From the NCBI GenBank assembly GCA_940337035.1, contig CALNHX010005142.1, positions 48,955 to 112,954 on the forward strand: 64,000 nucleotides of DNA. Direction: 5' to 3'. Numbering within the stretch: position 1 is the stretch's first letter; every line of letters starts with the position of its first letter. A model generated the notes under the pieces. It saw nothing but the letters and a program-made list of their open reading frames with translations. It was not told the DNA's origin and did not search any database. The translations under genes and the position numbers were made by a program. Source of the stretch: Agriotes lineatus. Lineage: Eukaryota; Arthropoda; Insecta; Coleoptera; Elateridae. Below, one piece after another: positions 38,481 through 53,399 of this stretch.

Positions 38481-41400
38481 CCCACAGATTCATCCACATA
38501 CTGCTAAAAACAAAATTCGATATTTTTTTCTTTCTCCCTGTTTATGCGAACATTTAATTTGCTGCAAATGCAGCTCAGCTTTCTACCCCTGTAACTTCGC
38601 CCCCGTGTATTGCAGACCCCAAAAACCAGCCAGTACGATAAGCGTTGGTTCATTTTCTTTCCAACTAGCCCTAAATCACATTTGGATCTTTCAAAAACCG
38701 AACGCTTTCGTGTGCAAAAAATCATTTTAACCCCCGTATTTTCGCCCCATAGAATCTTACATTTTCACAACCTTTTCAGAAAGTTCGCCCTTGACGAGGT
38801 CTTTAAAATGACACCAACAACATTCACCTGCTATACGTACAACTTACAAAAATTTGCAAAAACTGTGTATTTTCCAAGCGTCACACAAATCGCTAAAAGA
38901 GCACCGTACTAGCGTCACATATCCAATTCTTTAAACTGTAGGATTAACTACAATAGTGGGATATTTATTTATAAAATATTGTATGCTGCAAATGGTCTGC
39001 GTCATTTTCAAAAGACTCTTCTAAAAGGCAATCAAGATTGACATTACCCGATTTTCTAGATTTCACGTTTATATAGGCCTTCCAGTTAATTTTCCATTGA
39101 ATGTTGACCCGTTGTTATACCATTTTCTCACCCAGTTCAAAATTGTGTTGAGGGTAGGAACATTGCGGACGTTAAATTCTCTGCAACACAAACGTTACAC
39201 TTGAGCGATTGAACTGATTTTTGATAAATTTCTGAGCATAAGGGACATTTTTGCAATACACTGGTCAGGTGACTATTTTTGCTACTATTGAATATTGACA
39301 TTTATCTCCAATGCCTACTCTTTAAAATACCCTGCATAATACAGAGATGTTATTAAATAAACTTTTTATAGAAAAAAAAACCAGGAATCCTTTTTGACCG
39401 ACTCTGCATAGGTACAATCGAATTTCTCCGTTTACTATTCTTGTTACAAACTAAAAGGGCACTATAAAATCAAGAGGCTTACAAAATTAATGAATGGAAA
39501 TAGGTGTAAAACGGATGGGCGTCTACCGACAGCAAATTTATCTAAAAAAGGTTATCAGTAAACGACTGATGGTCCTTTATTGCTAGCAAAGGTTTTCTCC
39601 CAGAATTTTAGTTCTGCGGGGGATATGTTCCAGAATGGGAGACATCTAACAAACCATGAGTTTTTATCGTACGGGGGAGCATGAAATGTGTTGTCAGATG
39701 TGCGTCAGATTAAAACAAGAGAAGGTTTGGCCTTAATGGCTGGGACACGTGGTGGAAAAACCCAAGAGACATCACGACCAGCATCGAATACGTCATCCAG
39801 TGGACATGCAGCATAATAATTACAGCTACTTCAGGGATCCAAAGGTTTTCCTTTGGCAGGCAGCAAGTCGAGTTTCACATCCCAAGGTGCTATATAAAAG
39901 TATCAACTCACAATCAAAAGCACATCGACCGAACGATGAAACAAAAGGCCTGAGATCGTAGTCGGCCGACGGATATTGTGTTTAGAAAAGGCGACCATAT
40001 CATCAAGCAATCAGACAGCTGCAGCAATATAACGGTTAGAACAAACCTATCACTGAATCGACGATAAAGCGTCACCAAAAGAAGGCTCCGTACAAATGCG
40101 ACATGTAACTTCGAACCTAAAGCAAAAATCCTCAAAATTTTTAAAAGAAGATGTAGGGGGCAAAACACTAATTTCATATTGAAACTGCGAATTGAAAGTT
40201 TTCGAAGAAAAGGAACGTCACTCTCAAATCTAAAAGGCCATAAATACTATTTAAGTGACCCAGAACGCACGACGGTGTACAAAGTCGCCGGACCTACAGC
40301 AAAATTGGAAAAAATATTTAAAGCGACGCCTTCGGATCGTAACAAAGCGACATTTTAAAATCTCGAATTACTAATATTAAGCGAAGATGTTGGCATCAAG
40401 CTGATTACAATGTGAAAAGGTAGAGACATTTTGAAAGATTTTATCATTCTCTACAGCGCTGGTGATTGTCATTATCTTGTCTAGAAATTGTAATGTTGAA
40501 GCCTGGCTCAGCATCTCGCAGGCAAAAGACGCACAGACCCATGTAGTTTGCAGTAATTCCAAATCGCCACAACGATAGATCAACCAAGTCACAACTAGTA
40601 CTCAATATTCCTTAGAAGATACGATAGAACTATTCTATAAACCATGGAATGAACAATATACCGCATCAAGATTTTTAATATTATTTGGGATTTATTAATC
40701 ACACCAAAGTTTGCGTATCAATGAAGATGAGTATATGAGAATAAAGTTCTATATGTTATGCGAGCAATCCGTCCCTATCAGTACAGTGTTTAGTTCCACC
40801 ATGCATCCCGAAAAATCGAGTTTTCTACCATGTTAGAGTTAAAAGCAATTGAAACATTACATTTACATATATATCTCTAACTTGAAATGACTAAATATCT
40901 TTGTATTTCCGGCAATCAAAAAAAAGTTCTCTAAAGTGAATTTTAGCTGTTTGATATGACATGACCTGCATAATTATTTAAATTACGTCAAAGTTAATAC
41001 ATTAGGTTAATTTGGTTTTTTCTCTTCATTCAGTATGCACTCCGTGCAGAAACAGAATTATTAAAACCAACAAAACTGCAAGTTGTGCATTACATCATTG
41101 CACACAGAATTAAACGTAGCCGTTTCTTTCTCTTAGAGTAGCGTGACGTAACCACCAATGCTACATTGTAGCGCACATAAGTGCATCTGCACTGCCTTTG
41201 TTTAAAAAGTAATTTTAAGTTGACCCATGGCTAATGACAAACAATTAAAATTAATAGATGTTTTCATATTTTGATCGCTCGATTGGGCTTGGTATTTACT
41301 GTGCAAAACCGGAAACAGAGAGAGATATTTTAATTCAAAATATTAGGAATTTTCAGCAATGTATGTAGTTTCAACCCAGCCGGGCTAGTTTTTTCGAAGC

Positions 41401-44400
41401 CAAGACAAGCTTATATCTGGTTGAACGGCTTTCCATTACATATCCAAGCTTGAAATCGACAGGTGGCTTTCGTTAATTTCTAGTATTGTTCTATACGTAT
41501 CTGGTGTCGGAGCTATCGTGTCTCTTTTTGGGTTGCTGCGGTGGCTTAAATCAGTTTCATGTAGTAACATACTACAAACTTGCAGTAATTGAGTTAACCT
41601 GATATGATATTATATAAGCTCTGGCAATTAATAAATCTAAAAATTTGCTTCTTTAAACCTATCCTAATGCAAGATATAATGTGTCAATATTTTAATACGA
41701 ATTTCGATAGATTATAACGTACGTACGTTTTTTGGAATCGCCTTTCAATTCTTTTCGTTTTGTTGTACCTCGTTATTTACCGAACTAAACCCTAGAACCT
41801 TTAAAAGATGGAATACAGGCTGCTGTTATTGATATTTTTCCAGCAACGACCGTAAAATAACTTGAATTTGTTTGTTCATAGACTCGAACACTCTCAGTAG
41901 ACAGTAGACCATAATTTACACGTTTGTAGTAATTAAACTATTTACTTCATTTGCTTCAAGAATTCAGTTCTAATAAATTCGATTCTTTGTTTTGAACGCT
42001 ATCTTCGAAAAACAATCATAATCCAAACATTGTCTATCGATCTTCGTATAATACAAATGGCTACTTAAACATTTTAATAATTGCGTCTCGCAAAGAACTC
42101 TAATCTAAAACTTATTTAAAGTATCCGTTCAAGTAATTAGTATAATTAGTAATTGGAGTGCAGATGAACCATGTTCAGTTGGTCTAATATACTTCAATCT
42201 TCTATGTTTGAATTTGTTTACGGATTATATTTTCATATTAATAATTATATAATTGAACCTGAACTAGGGTTCGTGATAGTAATAAATGGATTGAGAATAT
42301 TTATAATGCTGTGCCGAAAGTAATTATGCTTAGACATCAGTACGCGACATTACCCTAAAGTAAAAATGTTAAAAATACACAAATAAAAGCTGTTAGCAAA
42401 CACCTAATTAGCTTGCTAAGAAATTAATTGCTCCCAGCAGCCGCTGCAAGCTGACACGAATGAGTCGTCGCATTATCGTTTCTAAAAGAGCTTCCCTGCA
42501 AAAACCGTACACATTAATCTACCAAGGTATATTGCTGCGAACGTGCTGCTTTTGAAGGTTTTTCTTTGGGTTATTTATCTTAAACTAAGCCCTTTTTAAA
42601 AATCTAAACAGAGTTTCTTCCTTATGCTGCTCCATTTTTTGAGGAATTTGTGTGCGAGATTTATAAAGAGGCAAGCGCTTTCAAGCGAAACGGAACGGTT
42701 TATTTACTCTATTGGACAGTATGTATTATTTTTTAAGAAGATTACCATCCAACCCGACATTCAAAATGTCTGTTATATATCAAACTGCAAAACTAAGATC
42801 ATTATTGTAAGCCTGTTATGATTTTTCAAATAAATTTTAGGCATCTACAACACCTGTTTGATAGATAGATAACATTTAATTGGGTCCGGTAATTCGTGTG
42901 ACCAAAAGAGCGAAATTTATAAATAAGTGATGAAAATGAAAGTTATAGATAATTATTTAACGACTAAATGAGCATGCTAAGATGAATGCAAGTAGTGAAC
43001 TGACTAAATGAATTAAACTGTGTTATCAAGAGCGCAACACGCTTTTCAAGTTTCGAAGTTATTCGAAAGTTATGTACAAGCAGTTTAAAAAACGTAAAAG
43101 TATCATATTTGTACTTAATGCTAAGGGAGGATTTTTATCTAAAAGGTTATATGCAAAGTGTTTTTGCTAGTACTCGATACACAACTCATGGCATCAAGAA
43201 AGAGAAATAGGTTTACTAGTGTTGCTGCCGAAAGGCTAAGCCATGTAAGAAATAATCATGTTTTGCGTTTACAAGCTCGTTTAGACCTTTGTCTACAAGA
43301 AAATATACTGATCGGACGCAACCTAGCAGCAAATTTGTATGTAAAAGATCTGTAGAGAGCTTTACTCAGAACTTCCCTAGCAAGTGGGAGTTGTGACACT
43401 AAACTTAAATTTTTTTTTAACTAGGGGTAAAAATATCTTAACGCTCCCAACAATAGTGAAACAAGAAAAGAAAAAACACTTAATAAGCGAATTACAGCAA
43501 TACATCAACTTGCAATTTTAAAACACATACAGGCGGTGGGATACCAACGCAGCGCAATTTCAGTCAGATTTCTACGCGAGGGCGATTTCAACGCTCCCCG
43601 TTCTGCCACGAAGAAATGTCTCACATCTGATCTCGAGACCGGATTATATACGACGAGATTATCATTGCCAATTTTTGTCTCTTCTACAACATTTACAGTC
43701 CCATTTTTGGCAAAAGTAAAGCTTGAGCTATGTGCAAATTATTATTTTTATCTATACCTCAATTAAAGCAAAAATAAACAGCACTGAATTTATTCAAGGT
43801 GCTCGCCCTGTATATATTTCACCAGAAAAACATAGTCCGCATACAAAATGTCGACTATCCAACAAATAGTTTTTGAGCTATACCAACTACAGCTATAGCC
43901 GACAGACGAACAGACAGACAGATGGAATTGAGGAAGCATTTTTTTCGTCATCTATGGACCCTAAAACGTTAAGATCTGAAGAAATTTCGGAAGGTTATTT
44001 TTTTACGATTACAACACTTTCTTCATCTTTTAGATGGGGGAAGTAAAAACTTATTTTTTGTATGTTTATGCAATCTGTTAATATTAACAATAAGTATTAC
44101 GTGGTATAATAAAACTGACATGCGAAAAAAATAATCTACTGACTAATTCTCTATATGATTAGTTTAATAAAAATTATTATATAATTTATCGTCGGAATGG
44201 TAACTCGAGAGGGGTTATGACTTTTAATCTTCGAGTCTGCTAACTATTATCCAAAACAATCGAAACTAGTGTATTTAGATGTACTTCTAATAGTTGTAGA
44301 TATCTTTTAAAACACTAAACAATCAATTCGCTAATGTTGAACATTTGCATGTCACTGTAAATATCTCTGTTGGTCACTAACGGAGAGCATCGACTACGGC

Positions 44401-47140
44401 AGGCAATACCTTTGACTGTGATCTCTCGAAGAGAGAAATGTTAGAGCTGGATGCTATCCACAAAGCTGAGTCTCATAAGTCTACACGGGTTTGAATATAA
44501 CGTACGCTAGTAATTTGTAACAATTGTGATTTCCTACCTAGAAGACGAAATGTCATTCCTAGTTGTTTCATTTTCATTTATGTATTAAACCGGTAATTAA
44601 ACTGAATAGCCCAAAATTGTCTTAAAACTGAATTAATCGACTGATATTGGCTAAATAAAAATGTTCCTTTTAAATGAATATAAAAATTATCAGTTATGCT
44701 GCCCTTTCATAATTTATTAATTGAAATACTTAATACTTTTGCTCCGACTAACTGTTAGGTTCACAAAACTCTCGTGCCCCAAGGTTGAGTCGCTACACAG
44801 TTGAAAATTTAAGCAACTGTATCATAACTGCTCTAGCATGGCGAATGCTTTTTAATAAATTTCACCTCAAATAATTGATCACGAAACGACATAGAAAATT
44901 TGCACTCAATCTTACTCTAATCAAAGCAAGATGTTGATAAATACGTTACAGATAAATAAAAATAAAATAAATGCAACTCAGTAACTAAGCAAACCTATTT
45001 ATCGGTAACCAGGGACGCCGTTTGATCTAACGCTGTCTTAATCCGAATTTCAAATTGACGCCAATCTGCACTAATGCCTTCCTGGGTTGCTCCAAAGTGC
45101 CGGAATCTCCCTCAACTGCTATATGCTTGGGTGGCCCGCCTTGCTGCTTCCTTTCCTTCGCTCATGCTCCAATCTCTGCTATTGCTCGTACCTGCTCTCA
45201 GGTTTCCTTTGCTGGTCCAACTCGTACGTGCGCGTCTCCAACTCGTTACTGGTTCTTCAAATCATGGCTGTGTGGAAGTCTGGGCTTTTGCTGCTCCAGT
45301 TTTGACTATTAGCTGATTACCGGAAACACTGCACAACTAGACCACGTCTGGATAACAATAATACAACCAGTTGGAACTCAAAAAGACTTTAATTATACAA
45401 TGATGTACAACATTCTTACTTGAAAGCCAGCACACAACTCACATTTTTTTGGCTTCGCTTACCCGAGCTTCTATTGTTCTTATTTACAACCGTTGCTAAG
45501 TAACCTACTACATTATATTATTTGTGAGTACACCTACTATGATCTTATAAATTATTTGTTTGTTTTCTCGAATTGTCAAATATTGCCGCACTAACCTCAC
45601 ATTTGTTTAATTCACATCTTTCACTTTTCTGGTTTTGAACACTGTCACTTTTAATTGCTAACGCTATAGGTTGCTTTATGCGCTTAGGCTCCTAACTTTA
45701 TTGACCATCAGCATAGCAAGTCGCACTAAATACAAACTAACTGCACTCTGACTCTGCGACGCTTCGCCACTCTTTTTACTAACACAATCTGATTAGCATG
45801 TCTTACGTTACTTCAATATTTGAGTATTTACCAAAATCGTAGTAGCACTTATCATTTTAAATCATAACATCGAATTAAATTAATCGAAATCCTGCCGATA
45901 TCGTTTTTGGAACCTATTTGCTATTCTTAGTATAATTAAATTATAAATTACTTATCAATTACGGTTTACACATCTATCAATGTTTAATTTTGATAATACT
46001 TCTATCTGTAGCGATTAATAAAGTACCAATTCTGTTCAAGTTTGATTTTTAATCAATTCAACTTTATTTAATAATAATAAAGGAGCCAGAATTGCCAGAG
46101 GTAGCATACCTTCTCCCAAATTTTTGAGAAATAAAATTATTTCTTTACATCCGTTGGTTTGCATGCGTATTTTTTTTTATTTGTCACAAATTAACTATTA
46201 AACTTGAACTCCTTTTAATTAGCCTTTTATAGGAAATAACATTTCAACATTTTAACAACTTATTACTAACTCAATTAACTCATTATTATAGTTTTTTAAA
46301 TTGAGTGACCCATAAGATTATTTTGGAACCACTAATCACATTCATGCCTGACGGTCGAATTTTGATCATGCGCTTTGGACAGGACCTTATACTGCAGTCT
46401 TGCCGTAATAATACCCTAGCTTTCTCAAATCTCTTAAAGTGAATAGGAATCCTCACTCTCCCAAGGTTTGGACAGTTTTCACAATTATGGCTTCCTCATT
46501 AACAATTAGGGCTTGGGGGTGGCCAACCTGATGATATCTTGTATCTCTTGCTTGGCTTAAGCAGTGACGATCGTCCCAATTGAATTTCAAGAAGGGCATT
46601 CTGTAAAGTCTCTAGAGTGTAATCACGGAATGTGGTGTCTTTTTATATTTGCGTACCATTTTCTGAAAGGAAAACATGGGTAGTTAGATACTTGTACTAA
46701 AAAAAAACCTACAAAGATGTTTAAAATACCTGTTACTTACCTTTATTGAAGTACTCTAACATTTATACGAACAAATTTTGGAGGCTCAATATATTTATAT
46801 CGCTACAGAAGACAAAGTTGACAAACATTTAAAAAACCGCATAATTTCAAGTGAAGAAGCTTAATGACAGGGTTGCCACACCAAAAGGATTATTTAAATG
46901 CAACACTGCTAGATCACTTCAAAACAGTAACAATATAGTAAACAAAAATAGATGCCACTAAAGCACGAAACAGTTCCACTGCAGCTCATTCAATAATATA
47001 CTGTTTTCTGTTCAAAGTAGCTACGCCGTTCAAAACAACCCCGGTATAAGGTATTCTATCATTATGTAAAACCAAGTAAACTTCACAGATCGGGTTTATT
47101 TCGTCCGCAATCGGACTTAGGTATTTCCTTACGCAGATGT
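38481..47140. other. Intergenic DNA, no supported gene
   Basis: AT-rich with scattered short ORFs lacking coding character. At about 45000-45310 the minus strand reads like a decayed, charged, coiled-coil gag-like segment with stops. At about 43900 there is an acagacagaca-type tract common in insect intergenic repeats. Nothing else stands out. Confidence 0.4.
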
Positions 47141-47159
47141 AATAACACGGTAAGCCTGT

Positions 47160-47410
47160 GTGTTACGTAGTATTACTGATTGAGCGATTAAGGCGTCTGG
47201 GCAGAAACCAGATCCCATCTGGGGACAAAGGTTCTAATCCTACTCTGTGCCACCCTTAAACGAAGGGGTTGGCAAGGCCTCAGTTAGCTCTTTTGACTCT
47301 CGGCAGAATATGGCGTGGTGTAAGGATTAGGCTAAGAAATGCTTTGGAATTTTACTATTGAACAGTAGATTAATAAAAGAATTGGGCGCCATGTCGTTAT
47401 TCATAACAAA
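47160..47410 (+). repeat. tRNA-derived SINE
   Basis: The head has an A box (TTGAGCGATTAAGG, about 47177), a long variable-arm-like segment (CCAGATCCCATCTGGGG) and a B box (GGTTCTAATCC, about 47228), like class II tRNAs (Leu/Ser). A body of about 150 bp follows, and a short A-rich end. Confidence 0.6.
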
Positions 47411-49098
47411 TAAACAAACCTAGCTATCAAAATAAATCAACACCTACCTTGTAAGCTTCGCTGCTCATTCTAAATGCAGTAATGCTAACAACAACAAATA
47501 CAAACAGTAACAGTCAAAAGAATATTTAATATCCAGCACAAACAAATCAAGGTTGGCGTCACCCAACTTACACACACATGTCATTGTATATCGGAACAAA
47601 GCCGACAAAATAACATTTTAAAAAAACTTTAAATCAAAGTAGCATTTCAGAACTCGCTAGTTATAGCTTAAATTACAACTTCAAGTTGACACCTGTCAAA
47701 TCGCAAATGACATACATATAACGCCAAGGGCGCTTTCTGAGATATAGTACACACGCTATTCCAACAATTTCCAATTATTTAAATACTCGCACTTTTGCGG
47801 TAATAGCAATTGAGCCAAAGATTAATTTAACACGCTCAGTTTGAGGTGCTAAGATCTTAGTAAGAACTAACATACGTTTGCGGCATCATTCCTTTGTCGA
47901 TAAAACAACAGAGCTAATAATGGCATGTACTTACAGTTTAATTAATGATGAAGTCCAGGATCGGCAGGAGAGTCCTGTTCGTTGCATTTTCATATAAAGA
48001 CTCAAAGCCAACTGACTGCATGATTCTCAGAATCGCAAGGTCGACGCTAGAAAAGAGAACTAACATCATTCCTGGCTACGTACAGGAGCGAATTCGGGAA
48101 ACTGGTTAGCTCAAGGAAGAGCCAAAACGTTAGCTCCGGGATGCTGAATTTAAGCCTTTGCGAAAGTCCAAATAGCTGCTTGGTTTGTGAGCCAATACTA
48201 GCTGTTTCTAGCCCAAACTATCCCATACTAAACGGTCTAAATATTGAAAAATTGGAAAACCGAAGATGTTCACAGCCTAATTTAGAAGACGCATCGCAGC
48301 GATTTCGATGAGCGGAAGCGTAGAGCAGTCTAGCCTAAATAACCAAAATTAGAAGTCAAAGAATAAAATTAGAAAAAACGCTCTTATCATGCTGAAGCCC
48401 GCCCGCGAACAATGCTACAAGCTGCTTTGCTTGCTTGGAAAACAAGAACGCCTTTCGAAAAATCAATATCAGCTATTTCACTGTTATTACAACCAACGAG
48501 GATTGATAATTGACGACAAATTCATACGCGCAAATGTGCAGGTGTTTATCGCTCCTCAAAATATGGCTAGTAGGTGGTCCGAAAATCGATGTTAAATGGA
48601 TTAACGCTCTTTTGAAATAAAATTGAAACAGGGCGTTACAACCTGTTTCAGTCTTATTAGAACCATTATCACTACAGGACGCTTTACCACTCTTCAGCGC
48701 AATGTAATAAAAGTGGCACAAAATCTACTGATACCCTGCTACAGGACGCTATACAATTGTAAAACGACTATAAAATTATTCATCATAGGAATTGATCAAA
48801 ATAATCAGTACAGACAGATTGAAACATTTTTTTAGAATGAGTGGTGCAGAAAGAAGACTCGAAAAGTACCCGAAGATTGGATGGACCACGTAAACTTGAA
48901 GAAAAAAGAAAAACGTGATAGAAGAGAAAAGGCTAAAGGTTGTAAATTTAAAAATTTACAACTCGCTAGCAAATAAGTTACATACGACTACATTAAGCTC
49001 AGCTGCACCTAAACACATAACAGATTCAATAAACTTCAATCTAACTTAGAAGAAACTAACTAATTAATTTAAATGCATCTCTTTTCCAAGAAAAATTT

Positions 49099-49175
49099 TG
49101 CCCACAGTCAGATTTGAACCCGTGTAAACTTAGTTGCTAATTTGGGCCCTTACCCACTCAGCTAATCAGGCAATC
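49099..49175 (-). repeat. tRNA-like sequence / SINE head
   Basis: The minus strand carries an A box (TTAGCTGAGTGGG) and a B box (GGTTCAAATCT) at tRNA spacing. The acceptor arms do not pair well, so it is read as a SINE head or pseudo-tRNA, not a working tRNA gene. Confidence 0.5.
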
Positions 49176-50459
49176 TGCTTGATTATTATTTTTTTATTAT
49201 TCTGCTTTTAAAGGTGATTATCCCATATACGTCATGTCTAAAACAATTCCTTATTCACAGAACCGTGATATTAAAATTTCAAGTGCAGCTCCTGATATTT
49301 GATTAATAACTATATTCTCATTTTATCTATTCACTAATTGACGACTTTTTATTGTGGGCAGAAAGGGTGTCTATATTGGCAATACGTTGCTTTTTTCCAT
49401 CGCTACTATTTTAATTATACTGATAGCAATTAACATGAAAGGAATTTTGCGCGAAATTTCGTAATAAGAATGAATTTTGTAATTTCTTCTAGTTGTGAAA
49501 ACGCAACTCTCTGAGTTTGTGTTTGCTGATAAATCGGTGATTTTTGATCGAACCTATATGCAATTACAAAGTTATGCTTTTCATGTTCTGTTATAAAGAA
49601 CTCTGTGTATCTGATCTCCCCGATGATAAAAGAAGTGAAAAACTTAGCCATAAGAACAATCTCGAACTCCAACTCCCAACTTGGCAGCGGATGCATACTA
49701 ATGTTAATCTCAGCGAGGGAGTGTTTTTGCATACATGCGACTTAATCTATTATGTAGGAGAACGCACCATACATCCTGTGTTTGCCTACCCCAGCCACCA
49801 ACTCAGCATGTTATAATGTAATTGCCGATCGCCGAAATTAGCTCTACATCGACCTTCCACTGGCTGTCCCTAAAAGGAACAAAATCAGTATTGCTAAGGC
49901 AAGAACCGTATCTACAGAGCGTAAACTAGTTTTTTACTACTGTTAACATAACTGCATCATATTTCACTGTTTTATGTGCGTAAGATATCTATTTATAGTA
50001 ATAGTGAAGAAAGGTAAAATGCCTGAAAGAAAGTGCCATAGCGATTCATTATTTCACTCTGGCGTTAGGTATCCAAATACATGCACCGAAATAGCCGAAG
50101 CATAAGAGAGGATTGAGCACAATTGAAATTTTATCGCGATTTCTGCTTTTAAGCCGATTTGTTGTTTGACTTTTGTGCAAGTTAATTGTGACATTTATTT
50201 ATTTAAATATGGAAATTAAGGGAGATTCTAAACTTGAAATTTGTACACCGGAAGAAATTGTCTGAAATTAAATGTGGCAAAGCAAGAAATCAAAGAAAAT
50301 GTATCTAAAAGAGTTTATGGCATGGTGAAAATGGAGTTCATTGCTTTACAGAAAGCGAATTAGTAGCATTTTTTGAGTAAAAGTCATACATTTTTAAATC
50401 CTCAACGAGAGGCGTGTTACAGAAAACTCATCGATAATACTGAGGAAAAATAAAGTTTC

Positions 50460-50750
50460 AAGGTAATTTCAATTCCCCCAACTGGGGGTGAGATGCTATA
50501 AAGACCTTGTTTTCCTCTTCAGTCAAGAACGGAGTTATAGGATGGCTGAGAGAAAGGAGGGGTGGAGACTGGAAGAAATGCCAGGAAAGGTGGAAACATA
50601 CTGACCCAGCATTTGCCTCAGAGAAAGTATTCTATTAACACAGGAAAACCACCTAAAAGCCTGCATCAGAGCAGACGGTCGCGGGAATCGAACCCGTAAC
50701 CTTTTGAATGCTAAGTAGACGTGCTAACCACTAAACTACAGAGATCGGTA
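50460..50750 (-). repeat. tRNA-derived SINE
   Basis: On the minus strand the head at 50750-50675 has A box TAGTTTAGTGG and B box GGTTCGATTCC with a good T-arm stem (CGGG/CCCG). The body extends to about 50460. Acceptor pairing is poor, so it is a SINE and not a functional tRNA. Confidence 0.6.
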
Positions 50751-53399
50751 TACTGAAAATAGGGGATGTTCTACTTGTAGGAATTCCAGATTGAGATACA
50801 AACAGAATGATGCTCCACTATTTTTTGAAAAACAGAAATTAAGGGTTTGAATTTGCTGGATATTTATAGAAAATGTGTTAAACTTAGACAAAAAAATAAT
50901 GCAAACATTCGAGATTTCGTTCTCTTATACAGTGTCCGCCAAAAAGTCGGCATAGTATGGAAAAATTGTGTATTTTTTATTTTGCAAAAAAACGTTTTAC
51001 CTCAATGATTTGTGCTTGTCTGAAAACATACTTAGCCTCTATCATATATACCGAGTGATTTTTACTTATTTAAAAAATGGACTTATTCGAAATTGTCAAA
51101 ATCCTAGAAGTGCAATTTTTCGGAAATTAGGTAATATTTCAATGAGACTTTTTTATAATGTGTTATCTTGAGCTAACTGAACAATGTCAAGGCCAGAAAA
51201 CACCTAGTTATTTAACTTTAAATAAAAATTCATTTTTCAATTTTTTCAATATTTTCCAAAATTTCACATACCAAGACAATATTAAAATTCAATTTTTTTA
51301 GTGAAGACTAAGAAATCATATGAAACGTTAATTACTTCTTTAGATTTTTTTTATTTACTGAAAAGTAGTATGTTTGCATAATTTTTACGTTTATTATGCA
51401 AGGCGCTTTTTTAGGAGAAATATTTTTCAATTTTAAGTAATATCTATTTAAATGGCTTCTAGAAACTTGAATCTAGCCCTGATAATGAAGTACTGTTACA
51501 AAAATCTCGTAAATGTTCTTTTACAATTTTCAGTAACTAATTGAACAACATATCGCCCTAATTCACGTTTTACCAAATTAAACCCTCCCTCCCAACGAGC
51601 AGCTGGCAAGCTTTCTGTTACAGGGACATGTGTAACGTAGTTAGGGCAAATTTTTGCTTGTGTTTCATCAAATTGCTTTTTTTAATTTACCGATTAAAGC
51701 AGCCGCCACGTGCGGCCTGATTTCTTTATCGTAAGTATCAATTTAGCTTGTAACAAATATAAGAGCAAAGGGATTGTTTTTGTATGTGGTAAATACTAAC
51801 ACATCTATAACTGCGTCTGTTCGGTAAGGCCTTGAAACCGGCGTATCATTTTACTCAATATTCCTACTTTGCGGAATCTATTATGATCGCTCTTTTTACC
51901 CAAACTTTTTTGTAGTTGCATAATCCACATGTATTGTTTATTCATTGAATCTTTTGTAATAATTTATATTACAATAGTTTTAATTAGAAGTTCGTTTTGA
52001 AGACACCGAATCTAGTGTTACTTGTGTAAAAATAATTCCAGGCAAAGCAGTTAATTTAATTCCCAAGTTTATCTTTAATATAATAAATACCCTTGATACC
52101 CATATCGATACTGAATTCAATATGTCTTTCGGTTGAAACACTACCTTTTTTAGTACTTAGTACTTGTATATGGTATATTCAACATTTGTAGCTTTAGTTG
52201 TTTATTAAGATGACAAATTGGTAAAGTCTAAATTGTCACTTATATTCAATTCTCTTCCCTCGTTTGAAGTGATGAACCAATATAAATAATTGTATCGATT
52301 GGAAAAGCATATACCCTTATTAACTGAAGACTAAGTACCAACTTGGTTACTTTTTGTTCTTATATCAATTATATTTTCCTCTTTTTGGTAACTGTGGCTT
52401 TAGAGCTGTCATCTATATTAATGTATCTATATCTACTTATAAACAAACTTGTAGTAGATGTAGAAATACAGGATACGTATTGGAAACTGGAGTGCCCGTT
52501 TAATGTTATTATTGTTAGTTTTCGGAGTGGTTTAAAAACTTTTATAGTAAGAATATAGAACTTGTTTTTTGGGCTGGTTGCGTCAAACAAACAGCATTTG
52601 TATAAATTATTTCCGGAGGAGAAAGTTTCTGCTTCGAGATTACATTTGCGGTGGTCTCCAAGGGAGTATCCCAGTTTTCTCTTTAAATTAGGAACTGACG
52701 TGGGTTAAAAATTAGTTTTGTATTTAAATTGCGTTATTAAATTAATATGGGAACATACAATTGTCTTTAACATTTTGGTTTTCGCTTGCTTTTATCCGGC
52801 ATAATGGCAGAGGGTTTTAAAATTTGTAGTCTTTGTTAAAGGGTGAAGTGATGTTATTTTACGTAGTACCTATACCTAACTTGTTCTTCACTTCTTACAT
52901 TTTTTACAGCTGACCATGGTGTCCATATGAATGTTTTTACTATGTTATCATAGAGCATAGTTCATTTTATTTATTTATTTAATTTATTTTAGTAAATTGC
53001 TAGGACATTCACTTCAATCAAATTCAAATAAAAGTAGGATTTGTTTACAACTAAAAAATACATCCTAAGAGGGGGTCATAAACGAATAAACTCCGGGATA
53101 GAACGACTCCTGTGAAACCCTGTATGAAGACTTCCAATAAAGTTACGACTCAGAAGCAGCTAATGATCTTGTTAGGAACCTCGACAAAGCCAGGGGAAAC
53201 AAGTGGATTTGATCACCTGTAAAATTATACTTTTGTCACTCTAATAAGAGTCTTCTAAGAAACTGAGACAAAACTTGCATACTCTTCAACCGACATCAGA
53301 AGTAGAGTCAGACTAGATTCATAGTCGTCAACTTGTCAACGTCTATAATCTAGAGAAAGAACCAGCTGACCTAAAAGAAGGGTGCCAAGAAAATGATAA

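Larger units (their letters stand above)
47420..53390. other. Intergenic DNA with two Pol III-derived repeats
   Basis: Apart from the tRNA-like repeats at 49.1 and 50.5-50.75 kb, no gene or larger repeat was recognised. Open frames are short and AT-driven. Confidence 0.4.

Noticed and set aside
45055..45316. Overlapping plus-strand ORFs with hydrophobic sequence
   Set aside because: Three overlapping frames are open at once; the minus strand better resembles a decayed charged coiled coil, so no gene was called on the plus strand.
50675..50750. Functional tRNA gene
   Set aside because: A and B boxes and T arm are good, but the acceptor arms do not pair and a SINE-like body follows.
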